Source of the DNA: an uncultured Lachnospiraceae bacterium
GTDB taxonomy: Bacteria > Bacillota > Clostridia > Lachnospirales > Lachnospiraceae
Direction: 5' to 3'
DNA: 64,000 nt
Assembly: GCA_947363565.1 (NCBI GenBank)
Contig: CANAPP010000008.1
Coordinates: 1-64,000, forward strand
Positions 8,431 to 16,464 of the stretch are shown here, piece after piece. A program made the position numbers and the translations under genes. Below the pieces are notes generated by a model. The model ran no database searches. It was not told where the DNA came from and saw only the letters and a program-made list of their open reading frames with translations. Positions within the stretch are counted from its first letter, which is position 1. Every line of letters starts with the position of its first letter.

Positions 8431-9192
8431 ATGATTTTTGATACCCATGCACATTATGATGATGAACAGTTTGACGGAGACAGAGAGGAGCTTTTGGCAT
8501 CCATGCCATCAAATGGTGTCGGCAGAATCGTCAATGTCAGTGCCGCATATGAATCTTGTGAGCGTGTAATCGCGATGGCGGAAAAATACCCGTTTATGTA
8601 TGCGGCAGTGGGCGTCCATCCGGATGAAGTGGGAAAACTTGACGAAGAGAGATTTTCCCGTATGAAAGCGCTTTTTAAGAATGAAAAGGTGGTGGCAGTA
8701 GGGGAAATCGGCCTTGATTATTACTGGGATAATGAGTCTCATGACGTTCAGAAAAAGTGGTTTGTCCGTCAGCTTGACCTTGCTCGGGAATTAAATCTTC
8801 CGGTAAATATCCACAGCCGCGACGCGGCGCAGGATACGATGGATATCATAAGGGAGTACGGGAAGGGGCTTGACGGTGTGATTCACTGCTATTCCTATGC
8901 AAAGGAGATGGCGCTTGAATATGTGAAGATGGGATACTTTATCGGAGTCGGTGGTGTGGTGACGTTCAAGAACGCAAGAAAGCTTAAGGAGACAGTGGAG
9001 GCGATACCGCTGACTTCGATTGTGCTGGAGACAGACTGCCCTTATCTCGCTCCGGAGCCGTACCGCGGGAAACGGAATAATTCTTCTTATATAAAGTATG
9101 CGGCGGAGGAGATCGGGCGGATCAAGGGAGTGGATGGCGAGGAAGTGGTGAGGCAGACGGAGGAGAATGCCAGAAGATTGTATCGGCTATAA
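8431..9192 (+). CDS. TatD family metal-dependent deoxyribonuclease/hydrolase
   Basis: The 253-residue TIM-barrel protein has the TatD metal ligands: FDTHAHYDD at the N-terminus, VGEIGLDYYWD, PVNIHSRDA, GVIHCYSY and LETDCPYLAP near the C-terminus. Characterised TatD proteins are 3'-5' DNA exonucleases active in DNA repair or turnover, usually cytoplasmic. The length is standard. ATG 8431 follows the strong ribosome site AAGGAGG. In many Firmicutes this gene lies next to metS and rsmA; here ddh lies between metS and tatD, and rsmA is 8 kb away. A terminator follows. Confidence 0.92.
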   Translation: MIFDTHAHYDDEQFDGDREELLASMPSNGVGRIVNVSAAYESCERVIAMAEKYPFMYAAVGVHPDEVGKLDEERFSRMKALFKNEKVVAVGEIGLDYYWDNESHDVQKKWFVRQLDLARELNLPVNIHSRDAAQDTMDIIREYGKGLDGVIHCYSYAKEMALEYVKMGYFIGVGGVVTFKNARKLKETVEAIPLTSIVLETDCPYLAPEPYRGKRNNSSYIKYAAEEIGRIKGVDGEEVVRQTEENARRLYRL

Positions 9193-9241
9193 ATATCCAA
9201 AGATTTTACAACAATAAATGATCAAAGATAATAAATTAAGG

Positions 9242-9290
9242 AAAGGCTGACGGTCAAAGCATGAGCAGAGACGGTCAGCCTTTCTTGTTA
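9242..9290 (+). terminator. Terminator after tatD-type gene
   Basis: AAAGGCTGAC (9242-9251) pairs with GTCAGCCTTT (9274-9283), followed by the T-rich TTTCTTGTT. Confidence 0.85.
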
Positions 9291-9292
9291 TG

Positions 9293-9381
9293 TTCAACCG
9301 TTTTTGTGCAAATTCAACCAAAATCAGTCACGAAATTTGTGAAATAGTTTGATTGACTTTGAATGAATTTGGCGTTATACT
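9293..9381 (+). promoter_or_regulatory. Promoter and candidate operators of the fru-PTS operon
   Basis: TTGACT (9353-9358), 17 nt, TATACT (9376-9381) is a near-consensus SigA promoter. TTCAACC occurs twice exactly 20 bp apart (9293-9299 and 9313-9319). CAAATTCA (9309-9316) is inverted as TGAATTTG in the promoter spacer (9364-9371). These repeats are candidate sites for the DeoR-type regulator encoded at the end of the operon. Confidence 0.75.
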
Positions 9382-9437
9382 ATGTTCAGAAAGTCAAACA
9401 CGGGCAAAAACGTGTAGAACAAGGAGGTGGCGCAGTA

Positions 9438-10349
9438 ATGATATATACAGTGACATTTAATCCGTCACTGGATTACATTGTAGCGGTTGATGATTTTAAG
9501 CTGGGTCTTACGAACCGCACGAACTCGGAGCTTTTGCTCCCGGGCGGAAAGGGAATCAATGTTTCGACAGTACTTATGAATCTTGGAATCGAGAGTACGG
9601 CGCTTGGATTTGTTGCCGGGTTTACGGGGGAAGAGGTCGTAAGGCGGCTGGAGAAGATGGGCGTTAAGAATGGATTTATCCGGATTGATGAAGGATTTAC
9701 GCGGATCAACTTAAAGCTTAAGACGATCGATGGAACAGAAATTAACGGCATGGGCCCGGAGATCAGCGAGGAGAAGATACAGATGCTTATGGATAAGCTT
9801 GACACGCTGGGAGAAGGAGATGTTTTGTTCCTGTCAGGCAGCATACCGGCGTCGATGCCGGACGACGCATACCAGAAGATTATGGAGATGATTGACGGAA
9901 GGAATGTGCAGGTTGCAGTGGATGCGACAAAGGAGCTTTTGATGAATGTCCTGCCCTATCATCCGTTCCTGATCAAGCCGAATAATCATGAGCTTGGCGA
10001 AATCTTCGGGGCGGAGCTTAAGACGCGGGAGGCCGTCGTGCCTTACGCGAAGAAATTGCAGGATGGGGGCGCGCAGAATGTCCTGGTATCTATGGCGGGA
10101 GAAGGTGCGGTGCTTGTAAGCGCGGACGGAAAAGTGTACGATACCCCGGCGCCGAAAGGAACACTCGTTAACGGCGTGGGAGCAGGAGATTCCATGGTGG
10201 CAGGTTTCATGGCGGGCTATATGGAAAAAAGGGATTACCTATATGCGTTCCATATGGGAGTCGCGGCAGGAAGTGCCAGTGCATTTTCGGAAAATCTCGC
10301 CACAAAGCCGGAGATAGACGCGGTGTACCGGCAGCTTGCGGAAATGTAA
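9438..10349 (+). CDS. fruK: 1-Phosphofructokinase
   Basis: This PfkB-family kinase (303 residues) phosphorylates fructose-1-phosphate, the product of the fructose PTS, to fructose-1,6-bisphosphate. The first residues MIYTVTFNPSLDYIV are typical of FruK. LLPGGKGINVS is the N-terminal PfkB signature, and the C-terminal anion-hole signature is NGVGAGDSMVAGF. ATG 9438 is chosen over an upstream in-frame ATG at 9363 because AAGGAGGTGG lies at 9421-9430 and homology begins here; 9363 lies between the -35 and -10 boxes. First gene of the fru operon, 90 nt before fruA. Confidence 0.94.
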   Translation: MIYTVTFNPSLDYIVAVDDFKLGLTNRTNSELLLPGGKGINVSTVLMNLGIESTALGFVAGFTGEEVVRRLEKMGVKNGFIRIDEGFTRINLKLKTIDGTEINGMGPEISEEKIQMLMDKLDTLGEGDVLFLSGSIPASMPDDAYQKIMEMIDGRNVQVAVDATKELLMNVLPYHPFLIKPNNHELGEIFGAELKTREAVVPYAKKLQDGGAQNVLVSMAGEGAVLVSADGKVYDTPAPKGTLVNGVGAGDSMVAGFMAGYMEKRDYLYAFHMGVAAGSASAFSENLATKPEIDAVYRQLAEM

Positions 10350-10439
10350 AGACAACTATTTGAAGGAAGAATCAAGGAATTTTAACAGGAATTAAAAAAA
10401 CAGGTTAGGAAAATATCGGAAAGGTAAGGAGGAAGTGAC

Positions 10440-12350
10440 ATGAGGATCACAGATTTGCTTGATGTACGCAGCGTCTCCCTTGACGGGGCGCCGAAGAGCA
10501 AGAACGAGGCTCTTGACCAGATTGTTGCACTTATGGCTAAGAGCGGGAAGATTAATGACGAGGAAGGGTACCGTAAGCAGGTATACGCCAGGGAGGAGGA
10601 GAGTACAACCGGCATTGGCGAGGGAATCGCGATTCCTCATGGGAAATGTGACGCGGTGGACCGGCCGGGGCTTGCCGCTATGGTGGTGAAGGACGGCGTA
10701 GAGTTCGATTCTCTTGACGGGGAGCCGGTAACGCTGATGTTCCTCATCGCAGCGCCGAACACGGAGGACAATGTCCATCTGGACGTCTTGAGCAAATTAT
10801 CGATGATGCTTATGGATGAAGAATTTACTTCCAACTTAAGAAACGCAAAGTCGGCGGAGGAATTCCTTTCTATCATCGACAAGGCGGACGAGGAGAAGAA
10901 GAGCGTGGATGAGCGGCTTGCCGATATGGGTGAGGCCGAGGCCGGGCAGACAAAGATCCTTGCAGTGACCGGATGCCCGACAGGAATCGCCCATACTTAC
11001 ATGGCGGCGGAAGGAATCGAGAAGGCTGCCAAGGCAAAGGGATGCTTTGTGAAGGTGGAGACGAGAGGCTCCGGCGGGGCGAAAAATGTACTTACCGCTC
11101 AGGAGATTGCCGAGGCGGACTGTATCATCATCGCGGCGGACACACAGGTTCCCATGGACCGTTTTGACGGGAAGAAAGTGCTTGAGCGGCAGGTGTCGGA
11201 CGGCATCAACAAGGCGGATGAGCTTGTAGAGCTTGCGATGTCGGGAAATGTTCCGGTTTTTAAGAGCGCAAATGCGGCAGCAGGCGCATCATCCGTGAAA
11301 TCCGGCGGCAGCATGGGGCATCAGATTTACACACAGCTCATGAACGGCGTTTCCCATATGCTCCCCTTTGTGGTGGGCGGCGGCATCCTCATCGCAGTCT
11401 CCTTCCTGATTGACGGACTTTGCGTGGATATGACCGCTTTGTCAGCGGCGGAGCGGGCAAACTTCGGTACGATTACGCCGGTAGCGGCATTGTTTAAAAA
11501 TATCGGCGGCGTGGCGTTCGGGTTTATGCTGCCGGTGCTGGCTGGATTTATCGCTATGGCAATCGGCGACCGTCCGGCTCTCGCGGTAGGGTTCGTCGGA
11601 GGTATGATGGCGGCAAATGGCACATCCGGGTTCCTTGGGGCTTTGGTTGCGGGATTCGCGGCAGGGTATATCATCAAGATGCTGTTTGTTGTATGTGCGA
11701 AACTGCCGGAGGCTATTGAAAAAATTGCGCCCGTCCTCTTGTATCCGGTATTTGGCATCCTTATCATGGGGCTTTTGATGACCTTTGTGGTAGAGCCGGT
11801 GATGGGCGGGATCAATACGGCGCTCAACAACGGATTGACAAGCATGGGCGGCTCCAGTAAGCTTGTGTTGGGGATGATTCTCGGCGGCATGATGGCTATC
11901 GACATGGGCGGCCCGTTCAACAAGGCGGCATATGTGTTCGGAACAGCCGCTATCGCATCCGGAAACTATGACGTGATGGCAGCAGTGATGATCGGCGGCA
12001 TGACACCGCCCTGTGCCATCGCTCTTGCAACATTGCTTTTCAAGAACAAATTTACAAAAGAAGAAAGAGAATCGGGGCCGACCAACTTTATCATGGGGCT
12101 GGCATTTATTACAGAGGGTGCGATACCGTTTGCGGCGGCAGACCCGGCCCGCGTACTGCCGTCCTGTATCATCGGCTCGGCAGCGGCGGGAGCGCTTTCC
12201 ATGGCGTTCGGATGTACACTGATGGCACCCCATGGCGGTATCTTCGTCGTGCCGGTAATGGAAAATGCGCTGATGTATCTGGTGGCACTCGTGGCAGGAA
12301 CGGTAATATCGGCAGCGCTTTTAGGATTGTTAAAGAAAAAAGTTCAGTAA
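10440..12350 (+). CDS. fruA: Fructose-specific PTS enzyme IIABC
   Basis: The 636-residue membrane permease imports fructose and phosphorylates it to fructose-1-phosphate at the expense of PEP. Domain order is IIA (about 1-150, phospho-His67 in GIAIPHGK), IIB (about 170-270, phospho-Cys179 in VTGCPTGIAHT) and IIC (about 290-636, about nine hydrophobic segments, with AIDMGGPFNKAAYVF). This A-B-C fusion order is common in Firmicutes. ATG 10440 follows AAGGAGGAAGTG. It lies between fruK and ptsH, so all PTS steps are encoded in one operon. Confidence 0.95.
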   Translation: MRITDLLDVRSVSLDGAPKSKNEALDQIVALMAKSGKINDEEGYRKQVYAREEESTTGIGEGIAIPHGKCDAVDRPGLAAMVVKDGVEFDSLDGEPVTLMFLIAAPNTEDNVHLDVLSKLSMMLMDEEFTSNLRNAKSAEEFLSIIDKADEEKKSVDERLADMGEAEAGQTKILAVTGCPTGIAHTYMAAEGIEKAAKAKGCFVKVETRGSGGAKNVLTAQEIAEADCIIIAADTQVPMDRFDGKKVLERQVSDGINKADELVELAMSGNVPVFKSANAAAGASSVKSGGSMGHQIYTQLMNGVSHMLPFVVGGGILIAVSFLIDGLCVDMTALSAAERANFGTITPVAALFKNIGGVAFGFMLPVLAGFIAMAIGDRPALAVGFVGGMMAANGTSGFLGALVAGFAAGYIIKMLFVVCAKLPEAIEKIAPVLLYPVFGILIMGLLMTFVVEPVMGGINTALNNGLTSMGGSSKLVLGMILGGMMAIDMGGPFNKAAYVFGTAAIASGNYDVMAAVMIGGMTPPCAIALATLLFKNKFTKEERESGPTNFIMGLAFITEGAIPFAAADPARVLPSCIIGSAAAGALSMAFGCTLMAPHGGIFVVPVMENALMYLVALVAGTVISAALLGLLKKKVQ

Positions 12351-12395
12351 AGGTAATTATTTAAAATTAAAAATATAAAACGGAGGATTTTTAAA

Positions 12396-12653
12396 ATGAA
12401 AGAATTTAAGTATGTAATCACAGACCCAGAGGGAATCCATGCACGTCCGGCAGGAATCTTAGTAAAGACTGTAAAGGAATTTGCCTGCGACATCAAGATT
12501 GCAAAGGGCGGAAAAGCTATGAACGCGAAGGCTATCTTCGGAGTAATGGGGCTTGGCGCGAAGAAAGGCGACGAAGTGACGCTTACATTTGACGGAGAAG
12601 ACGAAGAGAAGGCATACGAGACCGTAAGCAAATTTATGGAAGAAACCCTGTAG
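12396..12653 (+). CDS. ptsH: HPr phosphocarrier protein with alanine at the Ser46 position
   Basis: This 85-residue HPr transfers phosphate from enzyme I to the IIA domain. The active-site motif GIHARPA places the catalytic His at residue 15, as in B. subtilis HPr. The regulatory loop reads NAKAIFGVMGLG, so residue 46 is Ala (codon GCT) where HPr kinase/phosphorylase substrates have Ser46 (KSIMGVMSLG in B. subtilis). It should therefore work in sugar transport but not form HPr-Ser-P, the CcpA co-effector. It is the reverse of Crh, which keeps Ser46 and lacks His15. The start follows CGGAGGA. A classic Ser46 HPr may be encoded elsewhere in the genome. Confidence 0.92.
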   Translation: MKEFKYVITDPEGIHARPAGILVKTVKEFACDIKIAKGGKAMNAKAIFGVMGLGAKKGDEVTLTFDGEDEEKAYETVSKFMEETL

Positions 12654-12666
12654 CAGTCAGTTCAGC

Positions 12667-12726
12667 CAGACTGTCGTCAGCCGGCCAATCATGCTGGCAT
12701 GAATTTGCCGGCTGGCGGACAGTCTG
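12667..12726 (+). repeat. Long imperfect hairpin between ptsH and ptsI
   Basis: In the 237-nt gap between ptsH and ptsI, positions 12667-12685 pair with 12707-12726: nine perfect pairs CAGACTGTC/GACAGTCTG, a small internal loop, then eight to nine pairs around CAGCCGGC/GCCGGCTG. No T-run follows. A shorter hairpin (GCACC-GGA-GGTGC) lies near 12773-12785, then more GC-rich sequence up to the ptsI ribosome site. It could be an mRNA-processing or attenuation element or a small interspersed repeat. It shares GAATTT followed by GGCTGGC with the inverted repeat near 17.35 kb. Confidence 0.6.
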
Positions 12727-12890
12727 AGGGAGCACCGGGAACATGAGCAAAAGGAGCTGCAAAGCAGCGGAAAAGCACCGGAGGTGCGTTTTGCGAATAG
12801 GCGCGCTGAATGTCCGGAGCTAGGGAGCGGCTGAGAAACATAGTGAACATGGGGATGCCGCAGGTGTCCCCTTTTGTAAAGGAGACCGAT

Positions 12891-14534
12891 ATGAATATAT
12901 ATGAAGGAAAGAGCGTATTTAACGGTGTCGCGATTGGAAAGATCCGTGTATATAAAAAGGGTGAGCAACAGGTAAAGCGCGTGAAAGTGGAGGACGCCGA
13001 GGCTGAGATCACGCGTTTTGAGGAGGCAAAGCTTAAGGCGCTTGAGCAGCTTGCCGGGCTGTATGAGAAAGCGCTCCGCGAGGTAGGGGAGGCGAATGCG
13101 GCAATTTTTGAGGTTCACCAGATGATGCTGGAAGACGACGATTACAATGACTCCATAGAAAATATGATCCGCACCCAGGGAATCAACGCGGAGTATGCGG
13201 TGGCATCCACCGCGGACAATTTCGCCCAGATGTTTGCGGCGATGGATGACGATTACATGCGGGAGCGGGCGGCGGACGTCAGGGATATCTCCGAGCGTGT
13301 CCTTACTATATTAATTGGCGCGGACGGCGGCGGAACGGTGACGGAGGAGCCGTCCATCATCGTGGCGGATGACCTTGCGCCGTCAGAGACCGTGCAGCTT
13401 GACAAGGATATGGTGCTGTCTTTCGTCACCGTCCATGGTTCCTTAAACTCCCACACGGCTATCCTTGCCCGGACGATGGCAATCCCGGCGCTTGTAGGCA
13501 CGCCGCTGCCCCTTGATGGTACGGTGGACGGCAGGCTTGGGATTGTTGACGGCGCGGAAGGAAAGATTTACATTGACCCCGATGAAGAGACATTATCCCG
13601 CATGAAGGAAAGGCAGAGGCAGGAGACAGAGAGAAAGGAACTCTTACAGACCCTTAAGGGCAGGGACAATGTCACTCTTGACGGCAAAAAAGTGATGCTG
13701 TATGCTAATATAGGTAATATAAAAGATCTTGCGACAGTTCTGCAGAACGATGCGGGCGGAATCGGGCTTTTCCGGAGCGAATTCATTTACCTTGAGAAAG
13801 AGGATTATCCGACAGAGGAGGAGCAGTTCCAGATATATAAACAGGTGGCAGAGACGATGGCGGGCAAGCGGGTGATCATCCGTACCCTGGATATCGGCGC
13901 TGACAAGCAGTGCGATTATTTCCAGATGGAGCATGAGGAGAATCCGGCTCTTGGATACCGGGCAATCCGCATCTGCCTGACGCGGCCGGAGGTGTTTAAA
14001 ACACAACTGCGGGCGCTTTTCAGAGCCAGTGCTTACGGGAAAATCGCCATCATGTATCCGATGATCACCAGCGTCAGGGAAGTAAAGCGGATTCGGGAAA
14101 TCGCGGCGTTAGTAAAAGCAGAACTTACCGACCAGGGGATTGAATTCGGCGAGCCGGAGCAGGGCATTATGATCGAGACTCCGGCGGCGGCGCTCATCAG
14201 TGACGAGCTGGCGAAGGAGGTTGATTTCTTCAGTATCGGCACCAATGACCTGACCCAGTACACCCTTGCCATCGACCGTCAGAATACGAAACTGGATGAA
14301 TTTTACGATGCACATCATCCGGCGATTCTGCGGATGATCTCGATGGTGGTGGAAAATGCACAAAAGGCGGGTATCTGGGCAGGCATCTGCGGCGAACTGG
14401 GCGCAGACCAGAGCCTGACCCGGGAATTCCTGGCAATGGGCGTGGATGAGCTGTCGGTATCGCCGGGAAGTATTCTCCCGATTCGCAAGATCGTGTTGGA
14501 GACGAATGTGGAAGAGTACAAGGCGGGAAGGTAA
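12891..14534 (+). CDS. ptsI: PTS enzyme I (phosphoenolpyruvate-protein phosphotransferase)
   Basis: Enzyme I takes phosphate from PEP onto a histidine and passes it to HPr, the first step of PTS sugar uptake. The 547-residue protein has an N-terminal HPr-binding helical domain, the phospho-His188 in LNSHTAILART, and the C-terminal PEP-binding barrel (GIGLFRSEFIYL, NPALGYRAIR, SIGTNDLTQYTLAIDR, GICGELGAD). It is slightly shorter than the usual 570-575 residues. ATG 12891 follows AAAGGAGACC; an in-frame ATG at 12810 lies in the structured spacer and its extension has no homology. The next gene starts at the base after its stop. Confidence 0.93.
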   Translation: MNIYEGKSVFNGVAIGKIRVYKKGEQQVKRVKVEDAEAEITRFEEAKLKALEQLAGLYEKALREVGEANAAIFEVHQMMLEDDDYNDSIENMIRTQGINAEYAVASTADNFAQMFAAMDDDYMRERAADVRDISERVLTILIGADGGGTVTEEPSIIVADDLAPSETVQLDKDMVLSFVTVHGSLNSHTAILARTMAIPALVGTPLPLDGTVDGRLGIVDGAEGKIYIDPDEETLSRMKERQRQETERKELLQTLKGRDNVTLDGKKVMLYANIGNIKDLATVLQNDAGGIGLFRSEFIYLEKEDYPTEEEQFQIYKQVAETMAGKRVIIRTLDIGADKQCDYFQMEHEENPALGYRAIRICLTRPEVFKTQLRALFRASAYGKIAIMYPMITSVREVKRIREIAALVKAELTDQGIEFGEPEQGIMIETPAAALISDELAKEVDFFSIGTNDLTQYTLAIDRQNTKLDEFYDAHHPAILRMISMVVENAQKAGIWAGICGELGADQSLTREFLAMGVDELSVSPGSILPIRKIVLETNVEEYKAGR

Positions 14535-15284
14535 ATGTTGACAAAACAGCGGCAGGAACTGATATTAAAACTTCTGGAGGAAAACGGAAGTGTCACAGTG
14601 ACGGAGGTAAAGGATCTTTTAGATGCCTCAGAATCTACGGTGCGGCGGGATATCACAGCGCTTGACAAAGAAGGAAAGCTTGTCAAGGTGTTCGGCGGCG
14701 CGGTGGCGGCGAAGGAGGGCGCGGTGACAGCCCATGAGTACACCGTCGCCCAAAAGCTTGATTTAAACCGCGAGGAGAAGATGCGGATTGCGAAGTACGC
14801 GGCGTCGCTCATTGAGCCGGAAGATTTCGTCTATCTGGATGCGGGAACCACTACCGGGTATATGCTGGATTATATTTCAGAAAGAAGAGTGACTTTTGTG
14901 ACCAATGCAGTCGCTCACGCCCAGCGGCTGGTGGCTATGGGCATGAAAGTGCTCTTAGTGGGCGGCGAGTTAAAGGCGTCTACGGAGGCGGTCATCGGCA
15001 ACCAGGCTATGCGGATGATTGGGGGATATCATTTTACGAAAGGATTTTTCGGGACAAACGGCGCGGCCAGAAAGAGCGGCTGCACGACGCCGGACGCCAA
15101 TGAGGCGATGGTAAAGCAGACCGCCATGGAGCAGTGCAGGGAATGTTTTGTGCTGTGCGATAGTTCCAAATTTGATAAGGTGAGCTCCGTGACATTTGCG
15201 CCCTTTTATGGAACGGCGTTTATCACCGAAAGAAAAGCCGCAGGATATGAAGAATGTGAGAATATCCTGGTTGCGGGGGAGTAG
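14535..15284 (+). CDS. fruR: DeoR family regulator, probable fructose operon repressor
   Basis: The 249-residue protein has a DeoR-type N-terminal helix-turn-helix (RQELILKLLEENGSVTVTEV, then ASESTVRRDITALDKEGKL) and a C-terminal sugar-phosphate sensor domain (YLDAGTTTGYMLDYI, FFGTNGAARKSGCTTPD, LCDSSKFDKVS). Family members of this type linked to fruK/fruA respond to fructose-1-phosphate. ATG 14535 directly follows the ptsI stop with no gap, so the two are translationally coupled. A last-but-two position in the operon implies autoregulation through the repeats upstream of fruK. Confidence 0.88.
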   Translation: MLTKQRQELILKLLEENGSVTVTEVKDLLDASESTVRRDITALDKEGKLVKVFGGAVAAKEGAVTAHEYTVAQKLDLNREEKMRIAKYAASLIEPEDFVYLDAGTTTGYMLDYISERRVTFVTNAVAHAQRLVAMGMKVLLVGGELKASTEAVIGNQAMRMIGGYHFTKGFFGTNGAARKSGCTTPDANEAMVKQTAMEQCRECFVLCDSSKFDKVSSVTFAPFYGTAFITERKAAGYEECENILVAGE

Positions 15285-15287
15285 GAT

Positions 15288-15683
15288 ATGAAGTACGTGA
15301 AACAATTCGGGATCATCCTCGGGGTGACTTGCGCAGGCGAGGCATGTAAGCACCTGATACCGCTGCCGGTTCCGGCAAGCATCTATGGGCTGGTGCTTTT
15401 GTTTTCGCTGCTGGCATTAAAAATCATCCGTCTTGAACAAGTGAAAGAGGCGGGGGTGTTCCTTATCGAGATCATGCCGCTGATGTTCATCCCGGCGGCA
15501 GCGGGACTTGTGACCTCATGGGGGCAGATAAAGGGTATCTTACTTCCCCTGTGCGTCATCGTGCCGTTTACCACATGCTTTGTCATGTTTGCGGCAGGGA
15601 AGGCGACGGATTGTATGCTGGACAGGGCGGGAGATTCGGCGGACAGCGTGGCTGGCAGGAAGGATGGGGAGCAGCATGAATGA
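15288..15683 (+). CDS. lrgA: LrgA/CidA family membrane protein
   Basis: The 131-residue protein has four hydrophobic segments and the LrgA/CidA signature PVPASIYGLVLLF and EIMPLMFIPAAAGLV. LrgA homologues were described as holin-like modulators of autolysis. With LrgB they also act as pyruvate uptake or efflux systems (PftAB of B. subtilis, LrgAB of Streptococcus). The gene starts 3 nt after fruR and overlaps lrgB, so it appears to be co-transcribed with the fructose PTS. That placement favours a role in pyruvate handling, since PTS transport makes one pyruvate per sugar. The final 25 residues are hydrophilic. Confidence 0.88.
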   Translation: MKYVKQFGIILGVTCAGEACKHLIPLPVPASIYGLVLLFSLLALKIIRLEQVKEAGVFLIEIMPLMFIPAAAGLVTSWGQIKGILLPLCVIVPFTTCFVMFAAGKATDCMLDRAGDSADSVAGRKDGEQHE

Positions 15684-16368
15684 ATTTTTCCTTAATTCCG
15701 CGGCGGCAGGCGTGGTCTTAAGCCTTGTCAGCTATTTTGCCGGGATGGAGATAAAGAGAAGATGGAAATGGGCGGTCTTAAATCCGCTGTTAATATCTAT
15801 CGTGCTGGTGGTCGGATTCCTGGTGTTGTTCGATGTAGATTATGATGCGTACAATGAAAGCGCCAGGTATCTGAGCTATCTGCTGACTCCGGCAACAGTC
15901 AGCCTGGCGATTCCGCTTTATCAGCAGATGGAGCTGCTAAAGAAAAATATGGCGGCAATCTGCATCGGGATCCTTGCCGGAGTGCTGGCATCATTAGGCT
16001 CGATCCTGGCGCTTTCCGTGGTCTTCGGGTTGTCCCATGAGGAGTATGTGACCCTTCTTCCGAAGTCTATCACTACAGCGATCGGGATGGGTGTCTCGGA
16101 GGAGCTTGGCGGCTATGCAGTGATCACCACGGCGGCGATCATCGTCACAGGTGTCATGGGCAATATGACCGCAGAGCATTTGTGCAGAGTGTTTCGGATA
16201 AAATATGCGATCTCAAGGGGAATAGCGATCGGTTCGGCATCCCATGCCATTGGGACGGCAAGGGCTATGGAGATGGGAGAAGCAGAAGGGGCGATGAGCA
16301 GCCTTGCGATAGTGGTAAGTGGATTGTGTACTGTGGCAGGAGCGGCGGTCTTTGCGGGGGTGTATTAA
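15676..16368 (+). CDS. lrgB: LrgB/CidB family membrane protein
   Basis: This 230-residue polytopic protein matches LrgB, with LPKSITTAIGMGVSEELGG and ASHAIGTARAMEMGE as family landmarks. It forms a complex with LrgA in the membrane; the pair moves pyruvate or modulates murein hydrolase activity. ATG 15676 overlaps the lrgA stop by 8 nt, indicating translational coupling. An in-frame upstream start at 15580 lies inside lrgA and is rejected. It is the last gene of the fru-pts-lrg operon; 96 nt separate it from the convergent DUF4230 gene, and this gap holds only a weak hairpin. Confidence 0.88.
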   Translation: MNEFFLNSAAAGVVLSLVSYFAGMEIKRRWKWAVLNPLLISIVLVVGFLVLFDVDYDAYNESARYLSYLLTPATVSLAIPLYQQMELLKKNMAAICIGILAGVLASLGSILALSVVFGLSHEEYVTLLPKSITTAIGMGVSEELGGYAVITTAAIIVTGVMGNMTAEHLCRVFRIKYAISRGIAIGSASHAIGTARAMEMGEAEGAMSSLAIVVSGLCTVAGAAVFAGVY

Positions 16369-16464
16369 TCAGGACGCCCCGGGCGCAGACGCTGATTTTC
16401 GCAGGCTGCGAGTCAGGCGGCATGTTGACGTGTCTATTTGGTGGCTGGCGTGAGGGTGACAGTT

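Noticed and set aside
11442-12233. Long minus-strand open frame (263 codons) opposite fruA
   Set aside because: It lies entirely antisense to a strongly conserved gene, is rich in His, Arg and Cys as expected from a reversed GC-biased coding frame, and has no family resemblance.
12810-12890. 27-residue N-terminal extension of enzyme I
   Set aside because: It falls in the structured ptsH-ptsI spacer, has no homology to enzyme I, and AAAGGAG precedes ATG 12891.
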